Shown: positions 44,192 through 52,833 of the stretch, piece after piece | How the letters are laid out: every line of letters starts with the position of its first letter | How positions within the stretch are numbered: the first letter of the stretch is position 1 | Source: Paenibacillus polymyxa | Lineage (GTDB): Bacteria; Bacillota; Bacilli; Paenibacillales; Paenibacillaceae | DNA: 64,000 nucleotides | Direction: 5' to 3' | Assembly: GCF_001719045.1 (NCBI RefSeq) | Contig: NZ_CP015423.1 | Location: 2,440,001 to 2,504,000, forward strand | The notes under the pieces: generated by a model | Seen by the model: only the letters and a program-made list of their open reading frames with translations | Databases searched by the model: none | Told to the model about the DNA's origin: nothing | Made by a program: the position numbers and the translations under genes

Positions 44192-45382
44192 TTATCTTTC
44201 ACCGACGATACTCCACTCACTCGTATCATTTTTTCTGCTATCGTTACCATTTTGGGTAGGTTTAAATTTAAAATTAGGAAGCTTAATACCTTCGGATGCA
44301 GCAATTTTCTGAGTTACACTTTTATCAAGACTCAACAGGTATTGTTCATAGTTAGAAGCTTCATTCCCACTAAAGGTATTGTATATTTTCCGCACATTCT
44401 CACCCCAACGGTTATCGCTAGCGTATATACCACATTCAACTCGCTTAGATTTCATTCTAAGAATCGGCGTGAACCAATTACAGTATTGAAAAACGTCTCC
44501 TTTGCCTGTAATACCACTCAATTTATTGTTTTTTACTACTGCTTGCCTAAATCCCTGACCATAATATATATAGCCTAATATTTTTCCAAATATTAAGCTA
44601 TTGGCTTTCATCAAATCTTTAGCATAATTAGTTTCAGCACCATGCTCACCATCGGCCGCCCTATTTGTACTACTAGTGTTAAAACTGCCAGTTCCTTCTT
44701 GAATAATAATTGCTAACAAAAAACGGGGATCAATCTGAATATCATATGTTTCTTGTATCTTCTTTGTAGCTTCCCACAAACCATGCAACTTTTCCTGATT
44801 CCATTTCATTTTGGTGAAATTTAATGAGCGCCTTTTGAATGTTTTTTCAGCTTCAGAACTACCGTTATACTGGAATTCAGCAGGTATCCATTTTCCAGCC
44901 GGAGTCTTTACGTTCGTTTTTGTAGCTTCATCTTTCGATTCGGTGGTAACGGGTACTTCTGGTGGTGCTTTAGTACTCGTATCAATCAGACCTAGCTTCT
45001 CGCGTATAGCTCGTCCCGCCTTCTCGGCAGCCAGCTTTTCCCTGATATCTCCACTTGCCTCCGCAGTCATCCAACGAACGATTTCTTTTTGCATTTGCTC
45101 TTGAGCCCATTTGGGGAACGTATCCATTTCGCGGAGCTTGCTTCGAAGGCCTTCTGCCAGCTTTTGCGCTTTACGCATACCAACCTCGTCACCATTGGCT
45201 TGAGCAATATACCAATCTTCTTTGTATTTACGCAGCCAGGTGTGGGTCCAGTCGGGGTAATTTAGTTTTTGTTTTTTCTGTTCTGCTGCAAGATCAAAAG
45301 CCTTTGCTTTCCTGTGTGCATTAGCAATTGTTAAAGCTTTCAACATAGGTGTTGCACCAAACGTTGGTTCTTTCCACTTCAT
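44192..45382 (-). CDS. Lysozyme-like effector with N-terminal 47-residue tandem repeats
   Basis: 396 residues; AAAAAAGGAG precedes the ATG. Residues about 42-131 hold two copies of a helical repeat (NYPDWTHTW, then TFPKWAQEQM, 47 residues apart) also found in the large VgrG. The C-terminal half resembles a transglycosylase/glucosaminidase fold with probable catalytic Glu229 in LLAIIIQEGTGSF, then YYGQGFRQAV and YASDNRWGENVRKIY. There is no signal peptide, so export must be by another route, most simply loading on the spike through the repeats. Confidence 0.7.
   Translation of the reverse strand: MKWKEPTFGATPMLKALTIANAHRKAKAFDLAAEQKKQKLNYPDWTHTWLRKYKEDWYIAQANGDEVGMRKAQKLAEGLRSKLREMDTFPKWAQEQMQKEIVRWMTAEASGDIREKLAAEKAGRAIREKLGLIDTSTKAPPEVPVTTESKDEATKTNVKTPAGKWIPAEFQYNGSSEAEKTFKRRSLNFTKMKWNQEKLHGLWEATKKIQETYDIQIDPRFLLAIIIQEGTGSFNTSSTNRAADGEHGAETNYAKDLMKANSLIFGKILGYIYYGQGFRQAVVKNNKLSGITGKGDVFQYCNWFTPILRMKSKRVECGIYASDNRWGENVRKIYNTFSGNEASNYEQYLLSLDKSVTQKIAASEGIKLPNFKFKPTQNGNDSRKNDTSEWSIVGER
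44990..45259 (-). repeat. Two tandem 47-residue helical repeats in the lysozyme-like effector
   Basis: Prolines 43 and 90 start units of pattern PxW-x(3)-Q/W...Y/I...A..GD...A...LR, with a period of exactly 47 residues. The large VgrG has the same period and pattern. Confidence 0.65.
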
Positions 45383-45406
45383 AGCCTATCTCCTTTTTTA
45401 AGAATG

Positions 45407-46855
45407 CTAGAAAAGTCTTAGATCAGATATACATGTATCCTGATATTTCGTTCCACGTTCAACCGATAAAATAGTAAGTTTAATAAATGAGGTATATATG
45501 GGCTTTTTAAAATTTTTGCGTGCGTTAAATTCATTCAATACCAGAGAGGAGCCGTCTGAGAATTGCAACTTTAGTTTCTGAACTCGATTGTTTTCCCGAT
45601 AACTTTTTTCAGACTTAGCATATCCATTAATAGCTTGGATGCCATTTACCTTGTGTAAAGAGCCAAGATCTAATACTATTGTTTCTCCTTCCCCGTTGCC
45701 CTTCACTCCTTCACACCATGCAGTAGCTTTATTCCCATCCACCAGATTTTTGGCATCATAAGACTGGCTACCTTCACTTGATAGAGTGGATGAAGCCTTG
45801 ATTTGATGCACTTTTATTTCACTTTCATATTCAGAAAAGTCATTAGCGGTATAAAACCACTGCACAGGTGTTGCCATACTGCCATCAATTGTAGTGATGG
45901 GTGCAGCTTTACTTCCGAAGCCTGTATTTATATTCAGTTTATAATTGGACGGTGAGTCTAACTTTTCAAACCATAACTTTGACCCATCACGAGACATTAA
46001 AGGTCGCTCCATCCCTTTGCCTAAAAGGCGCTCCTCTCCATTACTTACATTTAACAGGTACGTTTTAGTTACTGACATAGAATCAAGGGAATAGATTATT
46101 TTATCTTTCTGAACCCATTGGTTAACTATCGCCATACCAGAATCTATATGGATTTTCTTAAGGATTCTATAATCTGCTACATCAAATACAACAATGTTCT
46201 GCTGGCTGTCAGTAAAACAAAACTGGGCACTGTCTGGTGAAAATTGTCCTTGATGAATATCGTCTACATCTATAGAACTTCCATCTAATTGAATAGCTGT
46301 TGATTGATTAGTTAACGTGTCATATATATACGCTTTATCTTTATCCTCATATAAATATTTGGTTAAATCAGGCGAAATTACTGGATGGTTGTAAGGCAAC
46401 TTAAATTCATTTATTTTGTTACCCGAATCTAAATCATAGATCTGTATTAATAGTCTCGCTTCTTCAAATAAATCTAATACGAATGCGATTTGACTCCCAT
46501 CTTCTTGGATTCTCCCTACATTCACATAGGAATCTCGATATTTTTCCTTATCCTCCTTCGACTGTAGGAGACTAATCAGTTTCTCGGCACTTAAGAACCG
46601 TTCAACTTTTGAGCCTTCCAGCTGAACTAAAAATTCTGCTGGATCTTCTTTGCCTTCTTCTACGGTTAAAGCCCATTCTTTTTTACTATTCTTTTTAACA
46701 AGCTCCGTTTTATCATTTTTATTAGACGATTCCAACACTTCTGAAGCCACATCTACCGTTTTCGAAGAAAAGGAAGTGGGGTCTTTTGGAGAAGCATTAC
46801 ATGCTGACAACATAATTAAAAAAAGAATGACTAATATGTTTCTGATTATCTTCAC
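45407..46855 (-). CDS. Lipoprotein with C-terminal discoidin-like (F5/8 type C) domain
   Basis: 482 residues from a GTG overlapping the VgrG stop (GTGA). Lipobox IMLSAC (Cys19). The middle reads as a beta-propeller-like set of strands (GNKINEFKLPYNHPVISPDL, SPDSAQFCFTDSQQN). The last 140 residues are a discoidin/F5-8C-like glycan-binding module (AKNLVDGNKATAWCEGVKGN, IVLDLGSLHKVNGIQAINGY). Translational coupling to the VgrG-effector suggests it is the matching immunity protein, perhaps by covering wall glycans. Confidence 0.7.
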   Translation of the reverse strand: MKIIRNILVILFLIMLSACNASPKDPTSFSSKTVDVASEVLESSNKNDKTELVKKNSKKEWALTVEEGKEDPAEFLVQLEGSKVERFLSAEKLISLLQSKEDKEKYRDSYVNVGRIQEDGSQIAFVLDLFEEARLLIQIYDLDSGNKINEFKLPYNHPVISPDLTKYLYEDKDKAYIYDTLTNQSTAIQLDGSSIDVDDIHQGQFSPDSAQFCFTDSQQNIVVFDVADYRILKKIHIDSGMAIVNQWVQKDKIIYSLDSMSVTKTYLLNVSNGEERLLGKGMERPLMSRDGSKLWFEKLDSPSNYKLNINTGFGSKAAPITTIDGSMATPVQWFYTANDFSEYESEIKVHQIKASSTLSSEGSQSYDAKNLVDGNKATAWCEGVKGNGEGETIVLDLGSLHKVNGIQAINGYAKSEKSYRENNRVQKLKLQFSDGSSLVLNEFNARKNFKKPIYTSFIKLTILSVERGTKYQDTCISDLRLF

Positions 46856-49698
46856 TTTGATCTATCCTTCCGATCAAGAATAGCTAGTCCTTTTACAGGA
46901 TTAGGTTTTTCATTCAATGAATTCTTCACTACGCCTAACGAACTCAGAAATCTTACATACTCGTCTTTATGGACCGTTATACAAGCCGTCGAAGTCGGCC
47001 TACCTTTAGTATCCGTATTATAGCCTTTGTGTATATTTACGCCTTCTGCTGTGGTATCCTTTTTTTGGCTTCCCTTGGTTGCTGGAACTGCTGCACCATC
47101 CCGCATACGCAAAGCAGGATAAGACCCCCGATGCAACCCCCCTACAAACTCATACACTCCATCTTTAACCGTTTTATCCTTGCTCTCATAATCAGGAAGT
47201 GTGCTGGCGTTTTTACTTGTATACTTAATCTCGCCGTCTATCACCACAATTGCCATAGCTCCATATCGACCTTCCGGGTGGTCTTCTTGCTTATGACTGT
47301 ATGAGCCGTCTCCTTCAAAGAAAAACACGAGTGGTGCTTTACGGTTCGAGGACAGTTTCTTTTGAATGATACTATTATTCGTGTAATCGTTTACTCTGTA
47401 CAGTGCTTGGGCCTGATTGCCTTTTATGCCCTTACTACTTATATAGCTTTCAATCTTTTTCACCGCCACTAATCCATCTTTATAATCCTTAGGATCTAAT
47501 GGCTTCGTTTCCTCCTTCGACGGCTTTTCAGGAGTAGTCGGCGTCTTCTTGCCCGGTTCCGTTTTCGTTGTTGGAGCTGCTGGCGTTGCAGCCTTGCTAA
47601 CCTTAGGCCATGGAAGGATACCATTGGCTACTTGATGCAGGTACACTGCGAGCACATCACGGCCATAGCCCTTATTCTCCAGGCCGTATTTTTTCGCAAA
47701 ATCTTGCAATGCAGCGTTAAGCTCCTTATCCCATTCGCCTGTAGTTGGTAGCTTGTACGAGAAGCTGTCTGGATACTTCTTGGCAAGCTTGTTCAAATTC
47801 TCCCTGGCAAGCTGGCTGTTCACGCCATACTTACTTCGCAGAGCAGCCGCTTCCTTGGCTAAAGCCTTTTGATCAGCAACGGTCAGCTTATGGGCTGCAT
47901 CTGAATATTGCCCGGACAGCTCCTCCAGCCGATTCGCATCCAGATAGGATTTGGCTGAATGCCCACGAATCAGCTCGTTGATTAGCACATTGTCACGCAG
48001 TTGGTTGGCGAGAAGATGCATCTGCTTTTGCTTGGCCTTGTCGTTTGCGCTGTGCGCTTCCCACCACTGGGACGTGTATTCGTGCATTTGCGCTCTGGCC
48101 CAGGCAGGCATACGATCTATTTCTGCCACCTGCTGACGCAATTGCTTGGCCGTGGCTGCTGCTTCCTTGGCCCCTTTTTTGTCCCCGGCTGCCACGGCTT
48201 TGTAGTAGTCCGTTTTATATTGAAGCAGCAAGTCCTGCACCCATTGCGGATATCCCTTCCCTTTCAATTCTTGAACTAGGGACTTATAGGCTTTCAGTTC
48301 GGCATCAGGCACCTGATTTTTCATGAGCTTACTAGCCTTGATATGAAGCGTTCCATCGGTTCGGATATAGCTGCTTTTGCACGTCAGAGATATTTCGCGA
48401 GTAGCGGTCATTTGTACCTTTTTGCCATGCAGCACCAAGTCTGTATCGGCGTGAAATGTAAGATCGTGATGACTATAGACGTGAATACCGGAAGCTGGAT
48501 TCAAGCGCACAAGTATCTTTTCTTTTTGGGTGGAAAGTGCCACTTCTTTGTCGTCGAATCTCGCCACTTTTTGAGTTTTGGTATGAAATAGCTTTCTTGA
48601 CGGCTTGCTGATTTCATCTCCTTTGTAGTCTCTCTTACGCAGAGATTGGACTACACGAGCTTCCTTTTCTTTGTTAGATGGAAAATACAAATGGACATGA
48701 TCCCCAAGCTCAGGCATGCAATGCCAACCGATCCCATCACCGGTATACATGGTGGGATAAGAGAACCAGCACCCTTCGACTTTGGACTGCATAGAATCCA
48801 CGGACAAGTGAAGTTTAACGGATTCGTTTTCACTATTTAAATCAATAACTTTCCCTTCAATAGAGGTACCTTTAATAAACTGATTATGTATAACCTCCCT
48901 CGGAATGCCTTCTTCTGGAACGAGAACATAGTCATAGGTCATAATACCTTGCTTCATCTCTGCATGAATCCGATCAATAACCCAATGCTTTCGTTGAAAC
49001 ACGACGACATCTCCAAGTTCAAAACGCTTCGTATCCTCTACTTCAGCATATGTATACTGGGGACCTGACTTTGTTTTTTGGAGGGAAAAGTTAATGCTGC
49101 GCAGTTCACCTTTTACCTGTTCTTTTGAGGTACCTAACCATAATCTCGGGAATACGGATGTAATCTCGGCAATGAGTCCAGTTTGCAGATGAGAGGCCAT
49201 TCTTTTTAGAAACTCCCAATCACTCTCCTCATACTGAATAGTAAAGCCGCCCAGCTTTTGATCGCTGTCCGCCAGGTCAATAAAATCCCCATGTGGATAG
49301 GCATCTATAAGTTCGCGGAACAGTTGATAATACGTCAAGTTGCTGTTTTGAAACGAACGGTTTTTCCGTTGTTGATCCAATAAATATGTAAAAGACGCAG
49401 CCTCAAGGTACATGTGATATACGCCATTTTTGAATGCAATTCTAATATTGGTGACCATTCCTTTAAAGATGCTAACTGTCCCTCGGTCTTCATCCGTCTC
49501 ATATACCTCTAGCACATCTTCATCGTAAGCTAGTCCATCATACTTTGCATGATCCTCATCCGGTATGAGAGCAGTGATGTACACCTTGCCGTGCTCATTT
49601 ATCTTCTGTGTCAATTCAAAATCAAGCAGCCTGATAATTTCATACGGTGCATTCACTCTAATATTTCCATAAGTCAGCATAGTTCCTGCCAGTCCCAT
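46852..49698 (-). CDS. Specialised VgrG-like spike with 47-residue repeats and L,D-transpeptidase-like C terminus
   Basis: 948 residues; GGGGGGAG precedes the ATG. Residues 1-460 are a VgrG body (IQYEESDWEFLKRMASHLQT, OB-fold GWHCMPELGDHVHLYFP, then a beta-prism). Residues about 483-575 hold two 47-residue helical repeats (YPQWVQDLL, MPAWARAQM). Residues 640-700 look like a peptidoglycan-binding-type helical domain (GEWDKELNAALQDFAKKYGL). A Pro/Thr/Lys linker (702-735) leads to a C-terminal domain with VNIHKGYNTDTKGRP-TSTAC (His890, Cys906), like the YkuD His...S-x-G-C site. Thus a wall-remodelling effector is fused to a spike. Confidence 0.78.
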   Translation of the reverse strand: MGLAGTMLTYGNIRVNAPYEIIRLLDFELTQKINEHGKVYITALIPDEDHAKYDGLAYDEDVLEVYETDEDRGTVSIFKGMVTNIRIAFKNGVYHMYLEAASFTYLLDQQRKNRSFQNSNLTYYQLFRELIDAYPHGDFIDLADSDQKLGGFTIQYEESDWEFLKRMASHLQTGLIAEITSVFPRLWLGTSKEQVKGELRSINFSLQKTKSGPQYTYAEVEDTKRFELGDVVVFQRKHWVIDRIHAEMKQGIMTYDYVLVPEEGIPREVIHNQFIKGTSIEGKVIDLNSENESVKLHLSVDSMQSKVEGCWFSYPTMYTGDGIGWHCMPELGDHVHLYFPSNKEKEARVVQSLRKRDYKGDEISKPSRKLFHTKTQKVARFDDKEVALSTQKEKILVRLNPASGIHVYSHHDLTFHADTDLVLHGKKVQMTATREISLTCKSSYIRTDGTLHIKASKLMKNQVPDAELKAYKSLVQELKGKGYPQWVQDLLLQYKTDYYKAVAAGDKKGAKEAAATAKQLRQQVAEIDRMPAWARAQMHEYTSQWWEAHSANDKAKQKQMHLLANQLRDNVLINELIRGHSAKSYLDANRLEELSGQYSDAAHKLTVADQKALAKEAAALRSKYGVNSQLARENLNKLAKKYPDSFSYKLPTTGEWDKELNAALQDFAKKYGLENKGYGRDVLAVYLHQVANGILPWPKVSKAATPAAPTTKTEPGKKTPTTPEKPSKEETKPLDPKDYKDGLVAVKKIESYISSKGIKGNQAQALYRVNDYTNNSIIQKKLSSNRKAPLVFFFEGDGSYSHKQEDHPEGRYGAMAIVVIDGEIKYTSKNASTLPDYESKDKTVKDGVYEFVGGLHRGSYPALRMRDGAAVPATKGSQKKDTTAEGVNIHKGYNTDTKGRPTSTACITVHKDEYVRFLSSLGVVKNSLNEKPNPVKGLAILDRKDRSK
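47976..48252 (-). repeat. Two tandem 47-residue helical repeats in the large VgrG
   Basis: Prolines 484 and 531 start units of the same pattern and 47-residue period as in the lysozyme-like effector; both end in A..LR..V. Confidence 0.65.
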
Positions 49699-49749
49699 CT
49701 TACTCCCCCCGTTTGCTTTTCATATGATGCAAATCCTACATTCTATTAA

Positions 49750-50127
49750 CTATTCCTGCCCATCTGTCGTGAATGAAATTTTGCCGCACCACATGCATAA
49801 ATTCGTGGAGCAGCTCATAAGAGCCGGAGATTGATCTACGTATACATCCTTTTTTCCATTCAACCAAGGCATAGAAACGCTCGGTTTGCAGGGCTGCGGA
49901 ATGATTTTTCCGGAATTGCCTTTGTTAGCAGAAGAAACTGCAGGATTATGCATACTACGGCACTTTCCGAAAGAAGGGATATGCGTCTGCGGGTGAAAAT
50001 CCTGAATATTCCCTTGCAGTTTGTCGCCAATACTAATCCCCCTGTTAGCTGAAACACTAAATCTTCCCGTATGACTTCCATAGCTACAATGTATCTGTGC
50101 CCCATCCACTACATAGCTCTCACTCAT
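49750..50127 (-). CDS. PAAR-like DUF4280 protein (spike tip)
   Basis: 125 residues from an ATG at 50127 with AAAGGAGAG seven bases upstream; the longer reading is not needed. DUF4280 pattern: YVVDGAQIHCSYGSHTGRFS at the start, FGKCRSMHNPA in the middle, and several cysteines near the end (SCSTNLCMWCGKISFTTDGQ). DUF4280 proteins resemble PAAR caps that sharpen VgrG spikes. It lies 51 bases upstream of the large VgrG and overlaps the gene before it. Confidence 0.8.
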   Translation of the reverse strand: MSESYVVDGAQIHCSYGSHTGRFSVSANRGISIGDKLQGNIQDFHPQTHIPSFGKCRSMHNPAVSSANKGNSGKIIPQPCKPSVSMPWLNGKKDVYVDQSPALMSCSTNLCMWCGKISFTTDGQE

Positions 50128-50642
50128 TCTTGGACTCTCCTTTGTATAGATGACCCCTCTGTATCGACCTTTTGTAATTTCAAGCCTGCCAGATTGAACT
50201 TCAAAATACATTCAGCCACATCAAGGTCAACAATGATATGATGATTGGCATCCTGAATCCTGAATATTTTATGATTCTCCACCGCATATTCATCTAGAAT
50301 GATTTTCTTCAGTGTACCGTCCCTATGATATTCACTACGCGGTGATAAGCACATCAGGCTAGGCGGATTAGCCAGCCAATACCTTGTTTGCTGCATTCGC
50401 TGCATATCGGCAAAAACAATCAGCTTCCAGCTTAATCCGGCATGATATATATCAAATATTTCCTTTAGTTGTTCCGAAACGATGGATACCGGATGCTCTA
50501 TAAAATCAAGATAGTCCGCATCGCCTGATACATAAAATTGTAAAACGGAATCCTCTTCGCTGGCTGCCCATTCCAATAACTGCCTGCGATCCATCTCTAC
50601 TGGATACATATACTCCGTAATACGATTATCCTGTTGAATCAT
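50124..50642 (-). CDS. Spike-operon protein of unknown function (172 residues)
   Basis: 172 residues from an ATG at 50642 with GGAG six bases upstream. No signal, no membrane segment; mixed alpha-beta (DSVLQFYVSGDADYLDFI, IIVDLDVAECILKF). It overlaps both neighbours by a few bases, so it is translated with them. The position in front of the PAAR-like gene suggests a loading chaperone or adaptor, as DUF1795 or DUF2169 proteins do in Gram-negative type VI clusters, but no such family is recognised. Confidence 0.6.
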   Translation of the reverse strand: MIQQDNRITEYMYPVEMDRRQLLEWAASEEDSVLQFYVSGDADYLDFIEHPVSIVSEQLKEIFDIYHAGLSWKLIVFADMQRMQQTRYWLANPPSLMCLSPRSEYHRDGTLKKIILDEYAVENHKIFRIQDANHHIIVDLDVAECILKFNLAGLKLQKVDTEGSSIQRRVQE

Positions 50643-51231
50643 GTAGTACTCCATAAGCTGTTGAATACACCACCTCACTGATTCCTTTATACTCTCCTAT
50701 TCTTACTTCCAAATCGTCCTCACATTTCAAGGCCTTGAATTCAGGTAAATGTACAGCCTGCTGAATAGCATCTTTCGCTAATTTCAGAACATATTGATGG
50801 AATTCCCCTGTAGCCTGGAGTACAAATCGCTCCACATCAGGCTGAAAAATCTTATTCATATAGGGTTTTCGAAGCTGATTCAATTCATCCTCCAATTCTC
50901 CCAAAAAGCTGAATGCCCAGCCTGCATCATAGATTCCATAACAAGGTTGAGGATCAAAGAACCAATTTTTATCATAGGCTTCGACGACATAGTTATAGTT
51001 ACGGTCCATCAGATACGTGCGCCTCATAGAATAAGTAATGTATCCGATCCTCGTCTTGGCCACTTCTGCGGAATTGGCTTGCAGGCAGATCGATTGAAAG
51101 GATTGAATAAAAGAAGAGATGAGCTCTTCTTTTATTTGTTCATACAAAGACGCTGCTTGATGTAATTTCTGGTTCAATGCATCTTCTGCATAGGTCTTAA
51201 GGAAGTGTTGTAGGGCTTCCTGTCTATTCAT
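50626..51231 (-). CDS. First gene of the spike operon, unknown function (201 residues)
   Basis: 201 residues; AGGTGGAATT precedes the ATG. Mostly helical and soluble (ALNQKLHQAASLYEQIKEEL, YITYSMRRTYLMDRNYNYVV, EAYDKNWFFDPQPCYGIYD). Not recognised. Leading gene of the operon, so a chaperone, adaptor or regulator are all possible. Confidence 0.6.
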   Translation of the reverse strand: MNRQEALQHFLKTYAEDALNQKLHQAASLYEQIKEELISSFIQSFQSICLQANSAEVAKTRIGYITYSMRRTYLMDRNYNYVVEAYDKNWFFDPQPCYGIYDAGWAFSFLGELEDELNQLRKPYMNKIFQPDVERFVLQATGEFHQYVLKLAKDAIQQAVHLPEFKALKCEDDLEVRIGEYKGISEVVYSTAYGVLHDSTG

Positions 51232-51602
51232 AATTCCACCTCTGAACCTATTATATAGAATATTTACATGATATTACTGGTTCTATCCTCCTATTTTATT
51301 ACACAATTTTCATATCATGAGATTACATATGAATTTATGAAAACAGAATGAAAATAATCATATTTTTTCGTGAATGTGTAATAATATATGCAAAAATTCT
51401 CCAAGAAAGGCCAGCATTAGACCTACGGAATGAAGGTTTGTGCAAGCGAATAGGTAAATCGAAGTAGAAGACTCAGGTTTATAACGAAATAATCATGTAT
51501 AATGTACAATACGCTCCAGCAAAACTTTCAGAGGACTAGGAATGGGATACACAAACTATTAGAGTTTTGTTAACCACCACTTTGCATCAAGATTGGAGAC
51601 AT
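51232..51602. other. Intergenic region between the spike operon and the kinase-like gene
   Basis: AT-rich, about 370 bases. TATAAT on the plus strand (51498-51503) may be the -10 of the kinase-like gene, with no clear -35. A minus-strand TATAAT (51255-51250) is too near the operon start to leave room for a ribosome site, so the operon promoter is unresolved. Confidence 0.35.
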
Positions 51603-52787
51603 ATGACTACTTCACCTACAGGTTTTTATAATAGTATTCAAGAGGCTACAGCGCATGTCATTGATGTGTTGAGTGATATTTTACATGTTAATACCATTTT
51701 TATTGCCGCTAATGATGGGGCTACAAATGTAATTGTAGATTCATTTAACCGGGAAGAGGTGCTGGTTCGTAATGGAGAGGAGCTTCCTTTTGAGCTTAGC
51801 TATTGCAGTCTGGTGCTGAACCATTCTGCGGATTACCTCACCATTTCGGAAACGTCTACTCATCCACAAACACGTGATTTAGATGCGACTAAAACCCTTG
51901 GAAACCACTCATTTACAGGAATCCCTATTCGCATGAAAAATGGTCAGGCTTACGGAACCATTTGTATCTTGGACGCGCCATCTGTACATTTGACAGAATC
52001 AGAACTGAAGGCACTACAGGCTATGGCCGTATTTCTGGGGTATGTAGTTGAGCTGGAGAAAGGCAAGATCGATGCTGAAATCTCTTCCATGAGCAAGCTG
52101 GATTTGATATCTTCCCTGAGTAATAAAATTCGGTTTTCGCTGACCGAAATATGGGGAGCCACCGATCTCATGCTGACGACGGAGTTAACCGAGGAACAAC
52201 AGCAATATATGAGCATCATGGAGTCGAGCAGTCGCTCGCTCATGACGTTATTGAGTAATATTTTGGATTACAGCCATATGGAATCCAGGCAGATTGATGA
52301 TATTGAAGATCCATTTGATCTGAGAACGATGATGGAAAATGTGTTGAGCCTGTATGCAGAAGTAGCCGCGCAGCGGAATCTAGAGTTGAAGCTCGACTGG
52401 AATCTCACCAGCTCGCCTATTTTTATCGGGGATGAAGCTAAAATTCGCCGTATGCTGATTAATTTGGTAGATAATGCAGTAAAGTTTACAAGCACAGGAG
52501 CTGTCATCTTATCTGCAACCGCCCAATCCGTGACCGATGCACCTGAGGTTGAACTGGAATTAAAGGTGAAGGATACTGGGATCGGTATATCTCCTAACAA
52601 AATGAAATTGTGGCTTGAGCATGACCATGGGAACTCTCCCTCATATGGCAATCCAGGATTGGGTTGGCAGATTACCAAACATCTATTAAAACGAATGAAT
52701 GGTAAAATGACTGGGATCAGTGAACCTGGTAGCGGGACAGAAATAACGCTCCAGTTCACTCTGAAAACATATCAGGAGTCAGCATGA
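51603..52787 (+). CDS. GAF-domain histidine-kinase-like protein lacking the phosphoacceptor His
   Basis: 394 residues from the ATG at 51603 (GGAGA close upstream). A GAF sensor (about 10-155) is followed by a HisKA-like helix pair and an ATPase domain with N-box NLVDNAVKFT, G1 DTGIGIS and G2 NPGLGWQITKHL. In the dimerisation helix the usual SHEIRTPL is SNKIRFSL, so His is replaced by Asn. ATP binding looks intact but autophosphorylation at the normal place does not. It has no membrane segment and no adjacent response regulator. Confidence 0.8.
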   Translation: MTTSPTGFYNSIQEATAHVIDVLSDILHVNTIFIAANDGATNVIVDSFNREEVLVRNGEELPFELSYCSLVLNHSADYLTISETSTHPQTRDLDATKTLGNHSFTGIPIRMKNGQAYGTICILDAPSVHLTESELKALQAMAVFLGYVVELEKGKIDAEISSMSKLDLISSLSNKIRFSLTEIWGATDLMLTTELTEEQQQYMSIMESSSRSLMTLLSNILDYSHMESRQIDDIEDPFDLRTMMENVLSLYAEVAAQRNLELKLDWNLTSSPIFIGDEAKIRRMLINLVDNAVKFTSTGAVILSATAQSVTDAPEVELELKVKDTGIGISPNKMKLWLEHDHGNSPSYGNPGLGWQITKHLLKRMNGKMTGISEPGSGTEITLQFTLKTYQESA

Positions 52788-52833
52788 AATAGAAACTAGC
52801 TTGTGATAATTATAGGACACATCATGTAATAGA

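Noticed and set aside
35243..51231. Prophage or integrated element
   Set aside because: VgrG-like genes recall phage tails, but no integrase, terminase, capsid, att repeats or tRNA border are present.
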